A stretch of DNA of 64,000 nucleotides from Macrostomum hystrix (Eukaryota > Platyhelminthes > Macrostomidae). How positions within the stretch are numbered: the first letter of the stretch is position 1; every line of letters starts with the position of its first letter. Location: positions 3,874,001 through 3,938,000 of the forward strand of contig CATNEN010000001.1 of the NCBI GenBank assembly GCA_950097015.1, read 5' to 3'. Below, piece by piece: positions 10,836 to 21,199 of this stretch. The position numbers and the translations under genes are program-made. Below the pieces are notes generated by a model that searched no databases, was not told where the DNA came from, and saw only the letters and a list, made by a program, of their open reading frames with translations.

Positions 10836-13296
10836 GAAAGGATGGCATCCTCCCAGCATTTCTGCAGAAACTACAAGACGAATGCCGGCGGGCGCTTTTG
10901 ACTCTGTTGAACAGGAGCTGGCGAGAGGGGAGAGTCCCCTCAGCGTGGCGCACGGCCATCATTTGTCCAATCGCTAAGAAAGACAAGCCGACCCACGACC
11001 CAGCCTCCTACCGCCCAGTCTCTCTGCTGAGCTGTGTAGGCAAGACCCTCGAGGCCATGGTCAACAATCGCATGAATGCCTGGGCCGAAGAGAACGGCCT
11101 GATCCCGATGAGCAGTCAGGCTTCCGAGCGGGTCGTAGCACCCTCGACGCCGTGGCCCAGCTGGCTCAACCAGCATTCGACTCTCTTCAGACACGGCCAA
11201 TGACAAGGACCTTGCTTGCCGCGTTCGACTTTCAAGCGGCGTTCGATCGCACTTGGCGCCTAGGGGTCCTGCGTGAGCTCGCTCGGGCCAGAGCACCGGC
11301 CAGCTGGATGCGGTGGCTTCGATCGTTTCTGGCTGACCGGCGCGCCTGCGTCCGCTGGGGAATTCAGTCGGCTCCGAGTCCTAAAAGAAGGCGTACCGCA
11401 AGGCAGTCCGCTCTCGCCTCTGCTCTTCAACATCGCCACTCGGACCCTGCCCGGGGCCATTCAGCAGGCGGCACCCAAGTGTAGGCCCATCCAATACGCG
11501 GACGACCTCACTGTGAAGATATCAGACGCCTCCCCGGTGACGGCTACAGTGCAGATGCAGGCCGCGATCGACGCGGTGAGCGGCTGGTGCGAGGAACACC
11601 ACTTCAAGCTGGCGTCGGCGAAGACTGAAGCCATCCTTATCAGTACCCACCCGGCTGAGCTCAACGGCAAGTTCGGCGGCACTCTGCAAGCCGGCGGACA
11701 CACCGTCTCCTGCATGCGCGAGATCAAGGTCCTGGGAGTAACGATCGACTCGCAGCTCAATTTCGCTGAACAAGCAAAGAAGTCTCTCGCGGCGCTGCAC
11801 AGGAGGCTCGCGGCTCTCCGCTGCGTTGCCGCGAGATCCTGGGGTGCGAGCTTTGAGACTCTACACCGCCTCTACTGCAGTTACGTTCGTCCGGCAGGGC
11901 TATACGGGGCTGAACTTTGGTGGCCGTTCCTGGCCCCCACCCACCGCAAACGTCTCGAATCCGCCAACTATGCCGCTGCTAGGATCATCACAGGGGTCGG
12001 CGCCGGAGCCCGGGCCCGCGCCCTAATCTGCGACGCCGGCCTCCAGCCGTTCAACACCATCTGCCGGCAGAGGGCCGCGGAGCTGCTCCTGCGCTGCCAG
12101 CAGTTCCCTGAAGGGCATCTACTCCGCGATCTGGCCAGCCCGTCCGCCACCCGCACCAGACTCAAGGCGAGGACCGCGGGCACCCGAAGCTCTTGGCGCG
12201 AGTCGGCCATCGAGATACTGAGCACTGTGGAAGGAGGCCGCGACCGGGTGGAAGGCCGTATTCCCCCCACCTGCTTTCGTCGCCCCTGGTCCCGCAGTCT
12301 CCCGACCTGCTTCGTCCGTGTCGAAACCAGCCGCGACGAGGCACCACTTGTTCGGAGGACAAGAACCCTGGAGCTGCTAGACCGCCTGAGGCAGGAAGAC
12401 CCACCAGACCTGCAGATCTGGACCGACGGCGCAGCAGAGGAAGGCATCCGTAATGGAGGAGGCGGCTACCTGATTCGGCAGCGGGCCCCAGGGAGCCGGG
12501 ACATCAGAGGCAGTGTCCCAGCGGGGCACCTAACCTGCTCAACGACCGCGGAGGCCGCTGCGGCCGCAGCTGGTCTTGAGGCGGCCCTGGCCAATCTCCA
12601 CGGACGCCCCAGCATGTCCGTCTGGCTGCTGTTCGACTCCCAAGCGCTCTTCGACCGGCTCCAGTCACAGCGTAAATGCCAGACAGACCACGCAACTGCA
12701 CAGGCGTCCATTCTGCTGGAGCAGCTTGCCACGGACCACCGGCCTACTGTAATCTGGGTACCGGGCCACGCCGGGCTGGCGCTCAATGAGGAAGCCGACA
12801 TTCTGGCTCGCGGGGGCTGCTCGCTCCCGCAAGAGAACATGCCAACACCGGTCGCGGCGCTCAGAGCTGCTCTCAAGCGGCAAGGTCAAGCGGAAGATGA
12901 CCGAGCCTACAAAGACCTAGTCCCTCTGGACCACCCACACCGACTCAGCGGCGGCAAACGGCTGCAGGTCGGCCGTGCCTGGCCTCGTGCGGCGGAGGTG
13001 GCGCTGTTCCAACTCAGGGCGAACCGCGCGCCTTTCCTACAAGCCACTCTACACCGCTGGGGCAAGGTACCCGCTGCGTCTTGCCCTCACTGCAACGCTC
13101 CCGAGGAGGACACGCGGCACTTCCTGCTTGAATGCCCCAGGTGGGTCGATCAACGCCGCAACCTCCTCCATTCTGCTGGCTCAATGTCCCTCCTGTGGGA
13201 GGACCCGAATCGGGTGCGGATCTTCGTCGAGGCGACGGGCGCGCTGGCGCACCCCTCATATGCCTAGCGAGGGATCCGTACGCCAACAACAACAAC
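10784..13296 (+). pseudogene. LINE (I/R1-like group) with reverse transcriptase and RNase H, frameshifted
   Basis: A 5'-truncated non-LTR retrotransposon. The reverse transcriptase begins near 10836 ('APGKDGILPAFL'), then reads 'SYRPVSLLSCVGK', the catalytic 'AAFDFQAAFD' and 'IQYADDL' with its metal-binding aspartates near 11494. Two one-base frameshifts, near 11110 and 11360, break it. The intact downstream frame runs to 13267. It carries RNase H (residues D in 'QIWTDGAA', E in 'TTAEA', D in 'LLFDSQAL', and 'WVPGHAG.....EEAD') and a C-terminal CCHC-like knuckle ('CPHCN...HFLLECP'). RNase H plus this knuckle point to the I/R1/LOA group. No endonuclease domain is present. The 3' end is a (CAA)n tail at about 13282-13296. 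It cannot make an active enzyme as it stands. Confidence 0.9.
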
Positions 13297-13674
13297 AACA
13301 TTTTTATCCTCGCCACTTCGTCATCTTGCTAAAATTAGCTACCTATTTTTGTTGCATAGCCGTCTAGTGCACTCTCAGTATTGCCATTGCGTTCCGACTG
13401 ATAACGAACGGAACCCCTATCAGTGCCGACATTAATAATATACGAGAATCTATCATCACCGCGTTGTACCGCTATCGTTATACTGTGTCAATAAAAGTGC
13501 ACCGCTACACATCTCGACTTCGTTACTTTGGGCCAAGCCCGAATACGTCACAAAGCCATTTACCGACCCGAAGCAGAATTTCGTCTGTTTCTTTTTTTTA
13601 ATCTAAAACTTTGCTAAAAACTAATGCTTAATCGCTGAGAGCAAATTCCTCGCAAGCCAGGCGGGGTCTACGAG

Positions 13675-13800
13675 GTTTGCCAGCCGGAAGGTTGCCAGCC
13701 GAAGGTTGCCAGCCGCAAGGTTGCCAGCCGCAAGGTTGCCAGCCAGAAGTTTGCCAGCCGAGAAGTTTGCCAGCCAGAAGTTTGCCAGCTGAGAGGTTTG
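13675..13800. repeat. 15-bp minisatellite of element copy 2, direct arm
   Basis: About eight units of the 'ttgccagccgagaag' type, homologous to 3866-4055. Confidence 0.9.
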
Positions 13801-14202
13801 CCAGTTTGTCCCATTCCCCCCATTTTTCAAGAGTTTGACTCAAATCCCTCTCCCCTCCATTTAACCGTTTCAGCGTTGATTACTTTCAGGTAGACAATCA
13901 GGAAAGCCAGACGTGACTAGTCAGAAAAACATTCTCCGTTCTATTTCCAGATCAGCTAGTTGCTCAAAAAACTTCAACGAGCCAGCCGAGTCCCCAAGCC
14001 CTTATTTCATATTGATTTCGATTGAGAGGACGAAATTATGCTGCAGAAATATGTAACAGTAATTATCTTCAGGAACTCAGAACCCCACCCCCCATCGTGA
14101 GTTCCCAAAAACAAATAAGACAGAAAATTGTATTACACATTATTACATACTCTAGTACAAAACTATTATTACTGCTTTATTACTACGCTATTACACATGA
14201 TG

Positions 14203-14366
14203 ACAACCTTCCGGCTGGCAAGCCTCTCGGCTGGCAAACTCTCGGCTGGCAAACTTCTGGCTGGCCAACCTCTCGGCTGGCAAACTTCTGGCTGACAAAC
14301 CTCTCGGCTGGCAACCTTCGGCTGGCAAACCTCTCGGCTGGCAACCTTCCGGCTGGCAAACCTCGT
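14203..14366. repeat. 15-bp minisatellite of element copy 2, inverted arm
   Basis: About eleven units of 'ctcggctggcaaac' type, the reverse complement of the array at 13675-13800. The two arms are separated by about 400 bp, so a long hairpin is possible. Confidence 0.9.
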
Positions 14367-14385
14367 ACTACCCTAATTTCCTTCG

Positions 14386-14852
14386 AACAGCTGTGACACC
14401 TGCGTGACAGGTGGTCTGATTCCCTTCGAACAGCTGTGACACCTGCCTGACAGGTGGTCTGATTCCCTTCATACAGCTGTGACACCTGTCTGACAGGTGG
14501 TCTGATTCCCTTCATACAGCTGTGACACCTGTCTGACAGGTGGTCTGATTCCCTTCATACAGCTGACACCTGCCTGACAGGTGGTCTGATTCCCTTCACA
14601 CAGCTGTGACACCTGCCTGACAGGTGGTCTGATTCCCTTCACACAGCTGTGACACCTGCCTGACAGGTGGTCTGATTCCCTTCATACAGCTGTGACACCT
14701 GCCTGACAGGTGGTCTGATTCCCTTCACACAGCTGTGACACCTGCCTGACAGGTGGTCTGATTCCCTTCATACAGCTGTGACACCTGCCTGACAGGTGGT
14801 CTGATTCCCTTCATACAGCTGTGACACCTGCCTGACAGGTGGTCTGATTCAA
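14386..14852. repeat. 43-bp tandem array rich in E-boxes, copy 2
   Basis: About eleven units of the same 43-bp repeat as 4572-4905. One unit is shortened by two bases within CACAGCTGTG. Confidence 0.92.
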
Positions 14853-15232
14853 TTGACGCACTAAAAATGCATTTTTTCATACTTTAAAACTTTATATTAT
14901 TTAATTTTTAGACCTATCGCTACCCTGGAAAAGACACAGAAAATTGAGAGCGACTATAAAATAACTAAAATCAAACGCTGTGGTTGCGAAATGTAAGTAT
15001 CGATTGGAATTACACCGCGTTACTTTATTAGCTACATTAAAAGACAAAGTACAAAAGACAAAAGACAAAGAGAAAGAACTTTCCATTCTAAATTGTGCGG
15101 AGCGATGATGAAGATACCAGTCTCAGGGGCCACAGAGGAGTGCACGCTGCTCAGCGTGTCGTTCCAGCGGACAACGGCCCTCTAAACAACTTAATTTAGT
15201 CGAACCCTACAGAACGTATTACTATAAGTAGA

Positions 15233-15998
15233 CACCCGTGTGACACTCTGTAAAGCCAATTCTGCGTTACAATCCGAGCCTTCAAAGCCAATGCAATGCT
15301 TTATTGTAAGGGTAGTCATCTAGGTGTTTCTACAAATTTTGGCTCATTCTTATGCTTCCCCTATCCTTAGTATACGTACACAGTCATTATTTCATTTCCA
15401 GCAAGTCACGTGACCTGGCCTGAGGTGTACTAAATATCGTGCAATGACAGCGAACATACACTCAAATAAAAGTACATCTAAAATGTAGTTTAATGACACC
15501 AAGCGCCGCGCTCCGTTAATCCGCTCAAAAGTTACAGGCTAAAAAGCATGTGCGATATGCAAGCCCCCGTACTGTCGTTAAAGTACATTTCTGTACCGGC
15601 AGCGACTTCAATAAACTAAATTTCAAGATAAAATTGCGCTGACGCGTCACCTTTGAGCTGCGTCAGTTAAAAGTTGAAAAAATGCTTACTTTTCGACATT
15701 TGAAAAACACACTTTTACATAATTATACCCGTCAAGGTAAGCATTTAGAGGAAAAACACCAATCAGTGTCTTGTAGGTCCAAAAATTCGCCAAAAGTTGG
15801 GTTCAATCAATTTTTGACTCCATATTGTGAATCCTTATTTGTTGAAATTCAAGATTTCGACGAGTCTCAAAAAAGTCACTTTTTCGTTGCCATGGCAACC
15901 AAGATGCGTTGCTATGAAAATTTTGTCGCTTTTCTTGTAGCCCTAAATGTTTTACATCCATAGAGGGGTCACACATGGTTTTATCTCAATTTGTTTTT
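15233..15998. other. Spacer without a recognised gene
   Basis: A 93-codon open frame at 15682-15963 has no recognisable domain, and its codon pattern and composition look like surrounding non-coding sequence. Nothing else can be supported. Confidence 0.5.
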
Positions 15999-16258
15999 TA
16001 TTCTGCATCAATTTTAGTTTCTAAAACGTTGATTTCACGTTGGGGGAGTCTCCGGGCAATCTTATCTCGGTCTCGTTTGTCGAAAAAATTGCCAACGAGG
16101 CAATTTTTTTGGGACTGAACTTCCACCTATTCTGCATCAATTTTAGTTTCTAAAACGTTGATTTCACGTTGGGGGAGTCTCCGGGCAATCTTATCTCGGT
16201 TTCGTTTGTCGGAAAAAATTGCCAACGAGGCAATTTTTTCGGGACTGCACTTCGACCA
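15999..16258. repeat. 129-bp tandem duplication with internal hairpin
   Basis: Two near-identical 129-bp units start at 15999 and 16128. Each contains the inverted repeat AAAAAATTGCC-N5-GGCAATTTTTT. The few differences between units suggest a recent duplication. Confidence 0.9.
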
Positions 16259-16259
16259 A

Positions 16260-16345
16260 TTAAAGCAAACAAATATTTGCTCTTACAGTAGCTAATCGAA
16301 AGCACTTACTATTTATACTGGAACCCAAAAATGCCTAATAAGTTC
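16260..16345. repeat. Dispersed repeat, shared with 825-905
   Basis: Same orientation and about the same length as the copy at 825-905. It ends about 80 bp upstream of the metalloprotease start codon. Confidence 0.7.
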
Positions 16346-16422
16346 TAATAATCAGACTTCTATTAATCAAAACCGGCAAGTCTTTAAACCAAACGCTTCG
16401 CGCCCAAAAGTCGAGCCCACAA

Positions 16423-18346
16423 ATGTTGCGCCTTGGTAAGCTAAGAAGTTTTCTTTATTTTTAGCTCCTTTATTTAATTGCTTTTCGTTCTTTATCCTCT
16501 TCGTTGAATTTTTAGTGCTGCTTGTGCTGACTGCTGCGCTGGCTCAAGCCTCAGTGTCCATCACCAGCTCCAGCTTGGACGGGCCGCATCCGTCCACCAT
16601 GGAACTCGAAGTTCAACTGCCGAAAACCAACAAGAAAGTCCGCATTCCGCTGACTAAGACCGAGGCGTTCGAGAATGTGCCAATGACAGTTGCCGAAAAT
16701 GGCATCGAGAGGACGTTTTCGGCGCGCCAACTTCATCACGCCAACCACGCTCACTACAGGGACATCGACACCAAGTCAGTGATCAGCGTCCGAGATCTGA
16801 ACGGTCAGAAGCGCATCAGCGGTCACGTGATGCACGAAGGAGTCTCGTACTTCCTGGAGCCTACGGGCAAATCTGAGCATCGAGTCAAAAAGAACATGGC
16901 CAAGCCGGATGGCATTGAATCGCAGATTGACAAGAAAATATTGCGAGCTGTGAGCCGCAAGAAGCGACAGTCAAATCAAGGAACCACGGAGTACGAGGTT
17001 GAGATAAGGCTGCTTGCTGATCACACTGTGTGGAACACTTTCAAGACAATCTATGGCTCCGATGACACAGCCATGACGGAGATTCTCTACTATTACACGC
17101 ACATTTTGAACGGCATGGACACGGCCTTCAGAAACATCGGCTCGCCATCGATAAGTGTCAAGTGCATCGGCTTCACCGTGGCCAAGAACCAGACAGACGC
17201 ACCCTGGATGCCTCCAGCTGGTTCTGCTGACAGTGAGTGTTGGATACTTAAACTCAAGCTTGCAGTCTTTACATTCAGTATAAAGGAAAAAAGTTTCTCA
17301 TTGTCAATTGGTGAGTGAGAGCACGCTTAGATTCGACTTTTTTTCCGCATTTCAGCCAACAATGCCGGCGCTATCCTGGGCTACATAAGGACCTATTCGA
17401 AGGACAAGGGAGCCGATCACGTGATGGCATTCACGCGCACCGACATCCAGAGTCATGGCAGGTTCGACATCAGCGGCATGACCTACTTAAGCGGCGCTTG
17501 CAAGGAGACGCGCCAGAGCATCATCGAGGACCAGGGCCTCCACAGCTGGGGCATAGCTTCGCACGAGCTGGCCCACAATTTGGGCTCCCATCATGACAAC
17601 AACGAAGATCAGTGCAAGATGGGTTTGAAGTATCTCGTGACACCGTGGGCTAACCGTTATAATCTCAGAGATGTAATGAACTCCTATCGGTTCTCACCCT
17701 GCACCGTGAGGTACATCCAGAACTTCATCAACACTGGTAATAAAATATTAATATACTTGTCAATTTCATACCTACCTTCGTATTGCACGGTCTAAGATAA
17801 AATATTTGCAGGATGGTTGTGGGCACTCCGTGGCTGCGCCCCAAATAAAGATGGCTTCGCCCCGGATTTAAGCTCAGGAACCTTGGAGAGAGAGTCAAAC
17901 TTGTCAACAGCTCTGCCACTCATTCCAAAAAGTAGTTAAGGCAGTGTTCTATATGGAACTTTCCAGGAAATGCCAACTGTCTGAGGAGCCGTCAGAGCGT
18001 ATCGGACACCTCCATGACTGCGGTGGTTCGAGAGGGCAGTCGCATGACTCTCGACCAGGTGTGCCGACTGGCTTTTTCGAGCAGCCCTGGCAAGTTTTTC
18101 CTCACTGACAATGCCTATAAAAATCCGGCAGAAATCTGCGCCGAGATCTTCTGCATACCGAAAGCTGGATCCTCCTACGGTATCACGTCAGGTGGTCTTC
18201 GCGCTCCGATCGGCTCGCCTTGCGGCAACAAGAAGAGCTGCAACTGGAACGGAGAGTGCGCGGCCGACGATGCGGCCCCGGCCGTCGACGAGGCCTGCTT
18301 CTGGGGCGACTCTAGGGGCAATAGCAATGCCTGCACCTCGCAATAA
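16423..18346 (+). CDS. Secreted M12B (reprolysin) metalloprotease, ADAMTS-like without thrombospondin repeats
   Basis: Four coding exons: 16423-16435, 16516-17232, 17356-17736 and 17967-18346, all with GT-AG borders, giving 496 residues. Exon 1 supplies only 13 nt, but joining it to exon 2 in frame gives a clean signal peptide (MLRLVLLVLTAALAQA). A propeptide follows, with a furin site RKKR at residues 152-155, then the catalytic domain with the zinc motif HELAHNLGSHHD at 313-324 and a likely Met-turn in 'DVMNS'. The last exon is a cysteine-rich region of the type that follows the catalytic domain in ADAMTS proteins ('DQVCRLAF', 'SPCGNKKSC'). No transmembrane segment or TSP1 repeat is present, so it should be secreted and cleave extracellular proteins; the substrate is unknown. 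Intron 3 carries a SINE fragment. AATAAA follows at 18381. Confidence 0.92.
17818..17925 (-). mobile_element. SINE family B fragment in metalloprotease intron 3
   Basis: Matches the head-proximal part of the copy at 38193-38487 ('ggctgcgccccaaataaa', 'agctctgccact'). Strongly diverged. Confidence 0.65.
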
Positions 18347-18380
18347 TATAACAAGATTAATGAACATTGTTGTTCTATGA

Positions 18381-18386
18381 AATAAA
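18381..18386 (+). terminator. Poly(A) signal of the metalloprotease gene
   Basis: AATAAA lies 35 bases after the stop codon, in a short AT-rich 3' flank. The position is typical of an animal 3' UTR. Confidence 0.65.
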
Positions 18387-18504
18387 TAATGTTTTCAAAC
18401 TACATGGGGAAAAAATAATTAGCGATCGTACAATGGTGACTTTTTTTCGACTTATGAGTTACTGAATGAAAATGACTGAGCGGTGTGGCAATCGGAAAAA
18501 ATGT

Positions 18505-18703
18505 CAAGGAATATCATTTAGTCACACTAGACTCTCAGCCAGCGAAGAGGCAATTCTGCCCATTTCGCTGACTCCTGAGCACACAACAGATGCTGTACGA
18601 AGGCACACGCTCACACAGACACAGGTGCTTACTTCTGCCCTGAATTTTCATCATCAGGCAATTTACACTCTCTCTGTGACTTGGAGGTTGGCCCTCAAGG
18701 GGC
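18505..18703 (-). mobile_element. SINE family B copy lacking the tRNA head
   Basis: Aligns with 1208-1311/2173-2280 and with 38193-38340 ('gaggcaattctgcccattt', 'ttggaggttggccctcaag'). It stops where the TATA module at 18706 begins, so the head was lost at that junction. Confidence 0.75.
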
Positions 18704-18705
18704 AT

Positions 18706-18842
18706 TCACCTCGCCGATCGACCTAATTTGGGGTTAAATTGACTATAAAAGAAAGCGCGTGTTTTTGCAGTTTTTTGTCTCCGTAATTCGCCTCACACTG
18801 TGAGAAGCACGTGCAAGCTAGTCCACTTTGTTTTGTCTCGCC
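18706..18842 (+). promoter_or_regulatory. Second copy of the TATA-containing module
   Basis: Nearly identical to 10687-10835, with TATAAAA at 18744-18750 and 'gcctcacactgtgagaagca' downstream. No open frame of note follows. Confidence 0.4.
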
Positions 18843-20250
18843 CCGCCCGACCACGCTCCGCTTGTTCAGTTAGCTCGTAGGTACTCGTAGCTTTCGGCGC
18901 TACGCGTCTTGAGAGTGCGCCGCTGACATGGGTGGTCTAGATAGGCGCTTGTTGTCGAAGTCAGTACGTGCTCCCTTCGGAGACTCGACCATCAGGCAGA
19001 AGGAGTGCCAACCGATAGGATCTGTCGGGGCAGCACTTAAAGCTGCGACAAATTAACCGGAGCCTCTCGGGAAGAGAAGGGCGCGGATTAGGCCAGTTAA
19101 GTAAATTTTTTATATTAAATTTCCCCGGACCAAATTTTGCTTTTCGCTACATTTTTTGTCGCCTGAATGTCCTCATACCTATTCCTTATATCCTCAATTC
19201 CTATTCTTATCTGGAGTCGGCGAGTCTAGAAATAGATTAAATCTCTCCCCATTCAAATTCTTCGAGTCTTCGTGTTCATACTGTGTTATTATTTTTTCAT
19301 TGGGAGTTTCGCCGAGGCGGAGGACGACCCTCGGGTCTCATCGCAATCTATTCTGCTTCGCTCGCTACCCCAGTCTCTTAATGCTGTTTATTTTCAGATT
19401 TCCCCTGCTGCTATTGAAACGATTGGTAGAACACCGACCCCGGTGAATAGTGAATAGTCGCTAGCTTTAAATTCCTCACACTCCAGCTAGGATATTCGTT
19501 GTATTAAATATATAGCTTGTCATGGTCTACAGATTTTTCATTAAAAAATTCGAAAAAATTATCGTAAAACTTAATTCGACAGTGATTGTAAAATTGAGTT
19601 AGTCACGAAATAGCTTTTGACTGGCTATTGTGCTTCATGATGCGATGCTTCATGCTTCATGAATGCTTTTTGCACTCGTCTATGAGAGATAGCACACCAC
19701 AAATGTAAAAAAATTGAATCCATTGTCTAGCAAGTAAACAATCTTTTTTTAGTTTTTTTGCAAGACAACTGCTTTGCCTTCTAGCTTTGCCTTCTGCTAT
19801 GGACTATTCTGAAATAATTACGAGGGGTGTCCAAAAATTCTTAGGACTTTTTCACATAGCTCTTCTTTTAAACAGCTAGCAAGAGTAACAACAACAAATT
19901 TATTTTATAGCGGCTTTATTTGCAAATGACACAGTTAAAGCATTTTGAAAATATCACGAACTGTTCAAAAACTCCGCAAAAGTGTAAATGTCCGTACACC
20001 TTTCCAATTAGAAAACTTGCAGTGAAAAGCTGAGTTTTCGGTGTATTGTCACCCAGCAATCCGCGAGTCCACAGCGAGTCATCGTCCAAAGCCGTGATAT
20101 GGCAGCCGCTTACTCCCATTGATATTGCCATCCTTTACGGTCTCGCGCATAGCAGCATCCAATGCGCGTCGCGTCGCGGTGAACTCTGCATCTATCCAAA
20201 TCGAGAATGTCCGCTTGAGGGTGTATACATGTGTAGTGTTTTATAGTGTT
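18843..20250. other. Spacer with possible mariner end
   Basis: No gene was recognised. 'acgaggggtgtccaaaaa' at about 19819 resembles the terminal sequence of mariner elements, but no partner inverted end or transposase was found. The rest is AT-rich filler. Confidence 0.4.
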
Positions 20251-20253
20251 GAA

Positions 20254-20520
20254 TCAGCTGACCAGATCTTTAAGAGTGCCAGGCGGGAACTGATCACCGT
20301 TTTCCTTGCAGACTTTAAAAACGAAGAATTGGAGCAGGTGATTTATATCACTCTTTGACAGATCTTCAATAGGTTTGATCACCATAAGCCCCGTTTGATT
20401 GTGAGTTAGTTGATTTTGCGGACGTCTCTCTTTCCAGGTAGAAACCGGTAGACTTTCATCAATTCTTTTTTGCAGGTCCGATTCGTTCAGCAACTCAGCA
20501 ACTCTCAGCGAAGGCTGCAA
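20254..20520 (-). pseudogene. Crypton-type recombinase, N-terminal fragment
   Basis: The reading 'LLQFFVFKVCKENGDQFPP' followed by 'GTLKDLVS' resembles the core-binding part of Crypton-derived tyrosine recombinases (the DUF3504-like region, where a 'KKDG.EYPP.TLY' motif is typical). It is on the opposite strand from the matching C-terminal fragment at 20693. No catalytic residues are included. Identification is by recalled motif only. Confidence 0.55.
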
Positions 20521-20692
20521 GGAATTTCAGCGGAATTCAAAGGACCAAGGGACGCCCATAAGGCATCAAAGTTGAAGTCCTGCAGTGTCAGGATGGAATG
20601 GGCGTGACTTCTTCTTACGACCAAAGATGGCCGGTGCTGCGGACAGCGTTTTGTAATACAAGACTCCTCTGGGTGTCAACACGCTTGGACCA

Positions 20693-21170
20693 ATGTTGAA
20701 GACTATCTCAACCAACGCCGGATTGTCAAAGGTTTACACGCCTCACAGTATTCGTGCAACTGTGGTGACGGAGCTTCACGAAGGTGGCTTCAACCTAGAG
20801 AGTATCGCAAAAGTCACCGGCCACAAAAATGTCGCGTCAGTGCAGCGCTACATCCGCCGCGGTAGAAAGCGAGACTCCGAAATCACAAAGATGAGTGGCC
20901 ACTTGACAACAGCTCTGAGCCCTGGTATCGAAGGGCAATCCGAGGTCGCAACGGCGTTAGGTAGCTCTAGTGTATCGGTGTCGGATTCTGCACAAGCCAA
21001 CTGTGTCACGTCGGAGTATGTTTGCCGCGGGTCCAAGAGTTTGAAGATTCGGGCACATGGCGACCAGCCATCGATTTGCTATTGGTGCCAACATCTGCTC
21101 GGCCAAGCGTCAGACAATCATAACAAAACTGCTCGAACATTGCTCGCAATAATGTTGAAGCCATTGTTCG
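20693..21170 (+). pseudogene. Crypton-type tyrosine recombinase, C-terminal fragment
   Basis: The first 60 residues contain the tyrosine-recombinase catalytic box: H-x-x-R in 'YTPHSIRATVV', then 'VTGHKN' and the nucleophile tyrosine in 'SVQRYIRRG'. This arrangement is typical of Cryptons and of animal genes derived from them. The N-terminal half is missing on this strand, but a candidate lies inverted just upstream. The frame continues to 21343 without a recognised domain. The element is broken and not expected to be active. Confidence 0.7.
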
Positions 21171-21199
21171 GCGGTAAGCCATTTGTTCTAAGGCTGATA

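Larger units (their letters stand above)
13308..15232. mobile_element. 2-kb modular repeat element, copy 2
   Basis: It matches copy 1 (3244-5285) from 'cctcgccacttcgtcatctt' onward, and its left end abuts the LINE tail. Relative to copy 1 it lacks about 260 bp (3331-3591), with 'cgact' at both edges of the missing segment. The centre (about 13800-14200) is different sequence, and it carries an extra inverted 15-bp array. The right module ends near 15232 in 'actataagtagaca'. Confidence 0.7.

Noticed and set aside
11522-12876. Several minus-strand frames opposite the LINE
   Set aside because: They are antisense shadows of GC-rich reverse-transcriptase/RNase H coding sequence.
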